A DNA stretch of 7,941 nucleotides from Phyllobacteriaceae bacterium. GTDB taxonomy: Bacteria; Pseudomonadota; Alphaproteobacteria; Rhizobiales; Rhizobiaceae. Shown one piece after another: positions 6,307-7,941 of this stretch (the stretch's first letter is position 1; each line of letters begins with the position of its first letter). The position numbers and the translations under genes are program-made. Under the pieces are notes generated by a model. That model saw nothing but the letters and a program-made list of their open reading frames with translations. It was not told the origin of the DNA and did no database searches. The stretch is taken from positions 1-7,941 of the forward strand of contig JAHEGF010000153.1 in NCBI GenBank assembly GCA_024645155.1, given 5' to 3'.

Positions 6307-7118
6307 CACCGGCTTCCCGGCCAGGTCATGCGCGTACGGATGTAATACCCGGCATCTGCGGGATGTTCGTCGGTGGTTCCGTCACGCGAAGAATGGATGC
6401 GGTCGACCGGCCGCCATTCGCCGAATGCATCCTCGGCGTCGGGAACCTCGGCATAGTTCAGGTTGAATTCAAGCATCGCCAGCGGTGAAAGCCAGACCTG
6501 CAGGCTGCGCGCTGCGACCTTGTCGTGCAGTTCGACCGAGCCGCCAAGAACGGTCTCGCCATTGGCACCGTTTGTCCGTTGGAGGTCGCGCCGGGCGCTG
6601 ATCGAATGTTCCCAGGAGCGCAATTCGGCACGGATGCGAAACCGGTCATCCTCGATAATCGCGGACGCCGGCACGCGCAGTTCGAACTGCATCACCGGCC
6701 TGGGCCCGTTTACGGGAAAATGCGGAGGCGCACCGTCGTCGAACAACCAGATCCAGACAGTGGCGATCAGCACGACGACCAGCCCGACGGCAACCAGCGC
6801 CTGGGTGTCGAACATCGACTGTTTTTTCGAAGGATCGCCGGTCAGGAGAACCTGGTCGACAGCCTCGATCGGATCATCGGGCACCGGAAGCGCCGGTTTT
6901 GCCTTCGGCTTGAGGATGCGCAGTGTCAGCAGCAGCGCGCCGATGGCACCGATGACCGCGCACAGCGGCCCGAGCCCGACGGCAACGCCCATGGCAATGC
7001 CGCCATTCATGTCGCGGCCCTCGAGGGCTACGAGGAGCGGATAGCCAAGCAGGAACGCCGCGAGATAGCCGGCGACCGCGCCGAGCAGCGAAAAAAATAC
7101 CGCGAGCAATGCGCGCAT
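6306..7118 (-). CDS. Unrecognised three-pass membrane protein coupled to the acyltransferase
   Basis: I do not recognise this 270-residue protein. Three apolar helices are visible: about 3-30, about 39-67 (rich in Gly and Ala) and about 107-126 (ending VWIWLF). A basic loop (RILKPKAKP, 67-75) after the second helix should be cytoplasmic, which places the N-terminus inside and the C-terminal half outside. That half (about 130-270) is soluble and beta-like, with ELRVP, FRIRAELRSWE and LQVWLSPLAMLEFNLNYAE, and ends in YYIRTRMTWPG; it has no Cys and no catalytic motif I can name. ATG 7118 follows a purine-rich GGGGGACCGGGA. The stop overlaps the acyltransferase start, so the two are co-translated, and a lipid- or envelope-related role is inferred from that alone. 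The 166-base gap upstream (7119-7284) shows no convincing terminator or promoter. Confidence 0.8.
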   Translation of the reverse strand: MRALLAVFFSLLGAVAGYLAAFLLGYPLLVALEGRDMNGGIAMGVAVGLGPLCAVIGAIGALLLTLRILKPKAKPALPVPDDPIEAVDQVLLTGDPSKKQSMFDTQALVAVGLVVVLIATVWIWLFDDGAPPHFPVNGPRPVMQFELRVPASAIIEDDRFRIRAELRSWEHSISARRDLQRTNGANGETVLGGSVELHDKVAARSLQVWLSPLAMLEFNLNYAEVPDAEDAFGEWRPVDRIHSSRDGTTDEHPADAGYYIRTRMTWPGSR

Positions 7119-7284
7119 TCCCGGTCCCCCTTTCCGCGCTATCCGCGTCAGCCTAGCGTCTTGGCGCGCGGCGCGAAAGGGTGCGGGGCTACAGAATGAG
7201 GTGCCTCGAGCGCCGGGTTGCAGTTGCGATCGGGGGTTTCGTCATTGCGGCAGAATGGCGAAAATCAGATTTTTCCCCTGCGCC

Positions 7285-7878
7285 TCACCCGTTCACCAGC
7301 GCCAGGATCAGCCGGTGGATGGTGCCGCCGTTTGACATCTCCTGGCGGTCGAAGGCGGCGGATTCATCGTGGTAGTCGGCATAGGCCCGCTTGACGCGCG
7401 ACAGCACCTCGGCGCGGATCTTTTTGCACCCGGCGTCGTCTTCCACCCGCAGGCCGACGGTCGCCTCGATGATATTGGCGGTCATGGCGACAATCATCCT
7501 GCCGTGAACCTTTTCATGGGCGGCGATGCCATCGGCGAAGGCCTTCCAGCCGGCGGCGAGCGCGGGCGGCAGCTTGTCCGCCGGCTTTGGCAGCGTGGTG
7601 ATGACCGTCAGGAAGGGCAGGGCGGACCGCACCTCGCAGGCATTGCCGTCCGGGCGGTAGTCGCGCCGCCATTTCAGGTCGAAGGTGGTGTGGGCGATTG
7701 TCCGCGTCCTGTTGCCGCCGGGCCCGATCAGCGGGCCGTTTTCGCCGATTGACCGGTACAGCGCAAAGCCGCTGTTGCCGCTGATCCGGTAGTGTTCGGT
7801 GCGCTCCCCGGCCTTCCAGTCGCCGGCAAGGGCGGAGGCGGGGGATAGCAGGAGGAGGGCCAGGGCAGGACGGATCAT
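7285..7878 (-). CDS. Predicted secreted DUF922-type protein with an HExxH motif
   Basis: The product is a 197-residue exported protein. A short signal peptide (MIRPALALLLLSPASALA) ends in an ALA motif, with probable cleavage after residue 18. The mature part has the layout I associate with DUF922, a family annotated as predicted secreted Zn-dependent proteases: an N-terminal strand region with TTFDLKWRRDY, then ITTLPKP, then an alpha-helical part containing HEKVHG (121-126), an exact HExxH pattern. Two cysteines (81 and 151) could form a periplasmic disulfide. No activity is demonstrated for this protein, and a third zinc ligand is not obvious. I chose ATG 7878 because it places the signal peptide at the very N-terminus; ATG 7911 in frame would add a Pro-rich extension of eleven residues. 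Neither start has a good ribosome site. The gene precedes the membrane protein on the same strand, 166 bases away, so an operon is uncertain. Confidence 0.8.
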   Translation of the reverse strand: MIRPALALLLLSPASALAGDWKAGERTEHYRISGNSGFALYRSIGENGPLIGPGGNRTRTIAHTTFDLKWRRDYRPDGNACEVRSALPFLTVITTLPKPADKLPPALAAGWKAFADGIAAHEKVHGRMIVAMTANIIEATVGLRVEDDAGCKKIRAEVLSRVKRAYADYHDESAAFDRQEMSNGGTIHRLILALVNG

Positions 7879-7941
7879 CGGCGCCGGGGAAGGTGGTTGC
7901 GGGGCGGCCATTGATGCCGCGAATCACGGGAGATGTCGAGC

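Noticed and set aside
5830..6345. Plus-strand frames opposite the acyltransferase and membrane protein genes
   Set aside because: They show no motifs and the opposite strand carries all four acyltransferase blocks.
7261..7273. Palindrome AAAATC-A-GATTTT just after the DUF922-type gene, considered as terminator or operator
   Set aside because: It is short and purely AT-rich with a one-base centre, has no GC stem, and no promoter lies beside it.
7514..7927. Minus-strand frame of 137 codons overlapping the DUF922-type gene in another frame
   Set aside because: Arg/Pro/Ala-rich translation typical of an out-of-frame GC-rich gene; the overlapping frame has a signal peptide and HExxH motif.

Overview
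This window looks like ordinary chromosomal DNA of an alphaproteobacterium, most likely of the Rhizobiales/Hyphomicrobiales. I infer this from a PetP/PetR-type regulator pair next to an IlvE whose sequence is typical of that group, from moderately high GC, and from ATG starts with GGAG-type ribosome sites. No tRNA, rRNA, IS element, CRISPR array or phage gene was found.

Left block (1-2578, all minus strand). A regulatory operon reads right to left: a MarR-family repressor (PetP type), an OmpR-class response regulator (PetR type), and a membrane sensor histidine kinase of EnvZ type. The window edge cuts the kinase inside its ATP-binding domain. In Rhodobacter capsulatus, petP and petR are needed for cytochrome bc1 expression. 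Here a kinase that could be the partner of PetR follows directly.

Divergent control region (2579-2828). It lies between petP and a plus-strand branched-chain aminotransferase gene (ilvE). It holds a perfect inverted repeat with 11-base arms, one arm of which contains a consensus TTGACA -35 box facing ilvE. It is the best candidate in the window for an undescribed regulatory circuit: a PetP operator linking the regulatory operon to amino-acid metabolism. About 165 bases of leader separate the predicted ilvE promoter from its start codon.

Middle block (2829-4880, plus strand). This contains ilvE, then a 96-residue glycine-rich hydrophobic protein of unknown function with its own strong promoter, then a GloC/YcbL-type metallo-beta-lactamase-fold glyoxalase II.

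Right block (4891-7911, minus strand, convergent with gloC). It contains a predicted secreted DUF922-type protein with an HExxH motif, then an unrecognised three-pass membrane protein, then a glycerol-3-phosphate acyltransferase-like enzyme. The last two are translationally coupled through a TGATG overlap, which suggests a joint membrane-related role. The DUF922-type gene appears more GC-rich than the left block (judged by eye, not computed).

Every stretch above 300 bases is covered by a gene. The largest gaps are 2579-2828 and 7119-7284.
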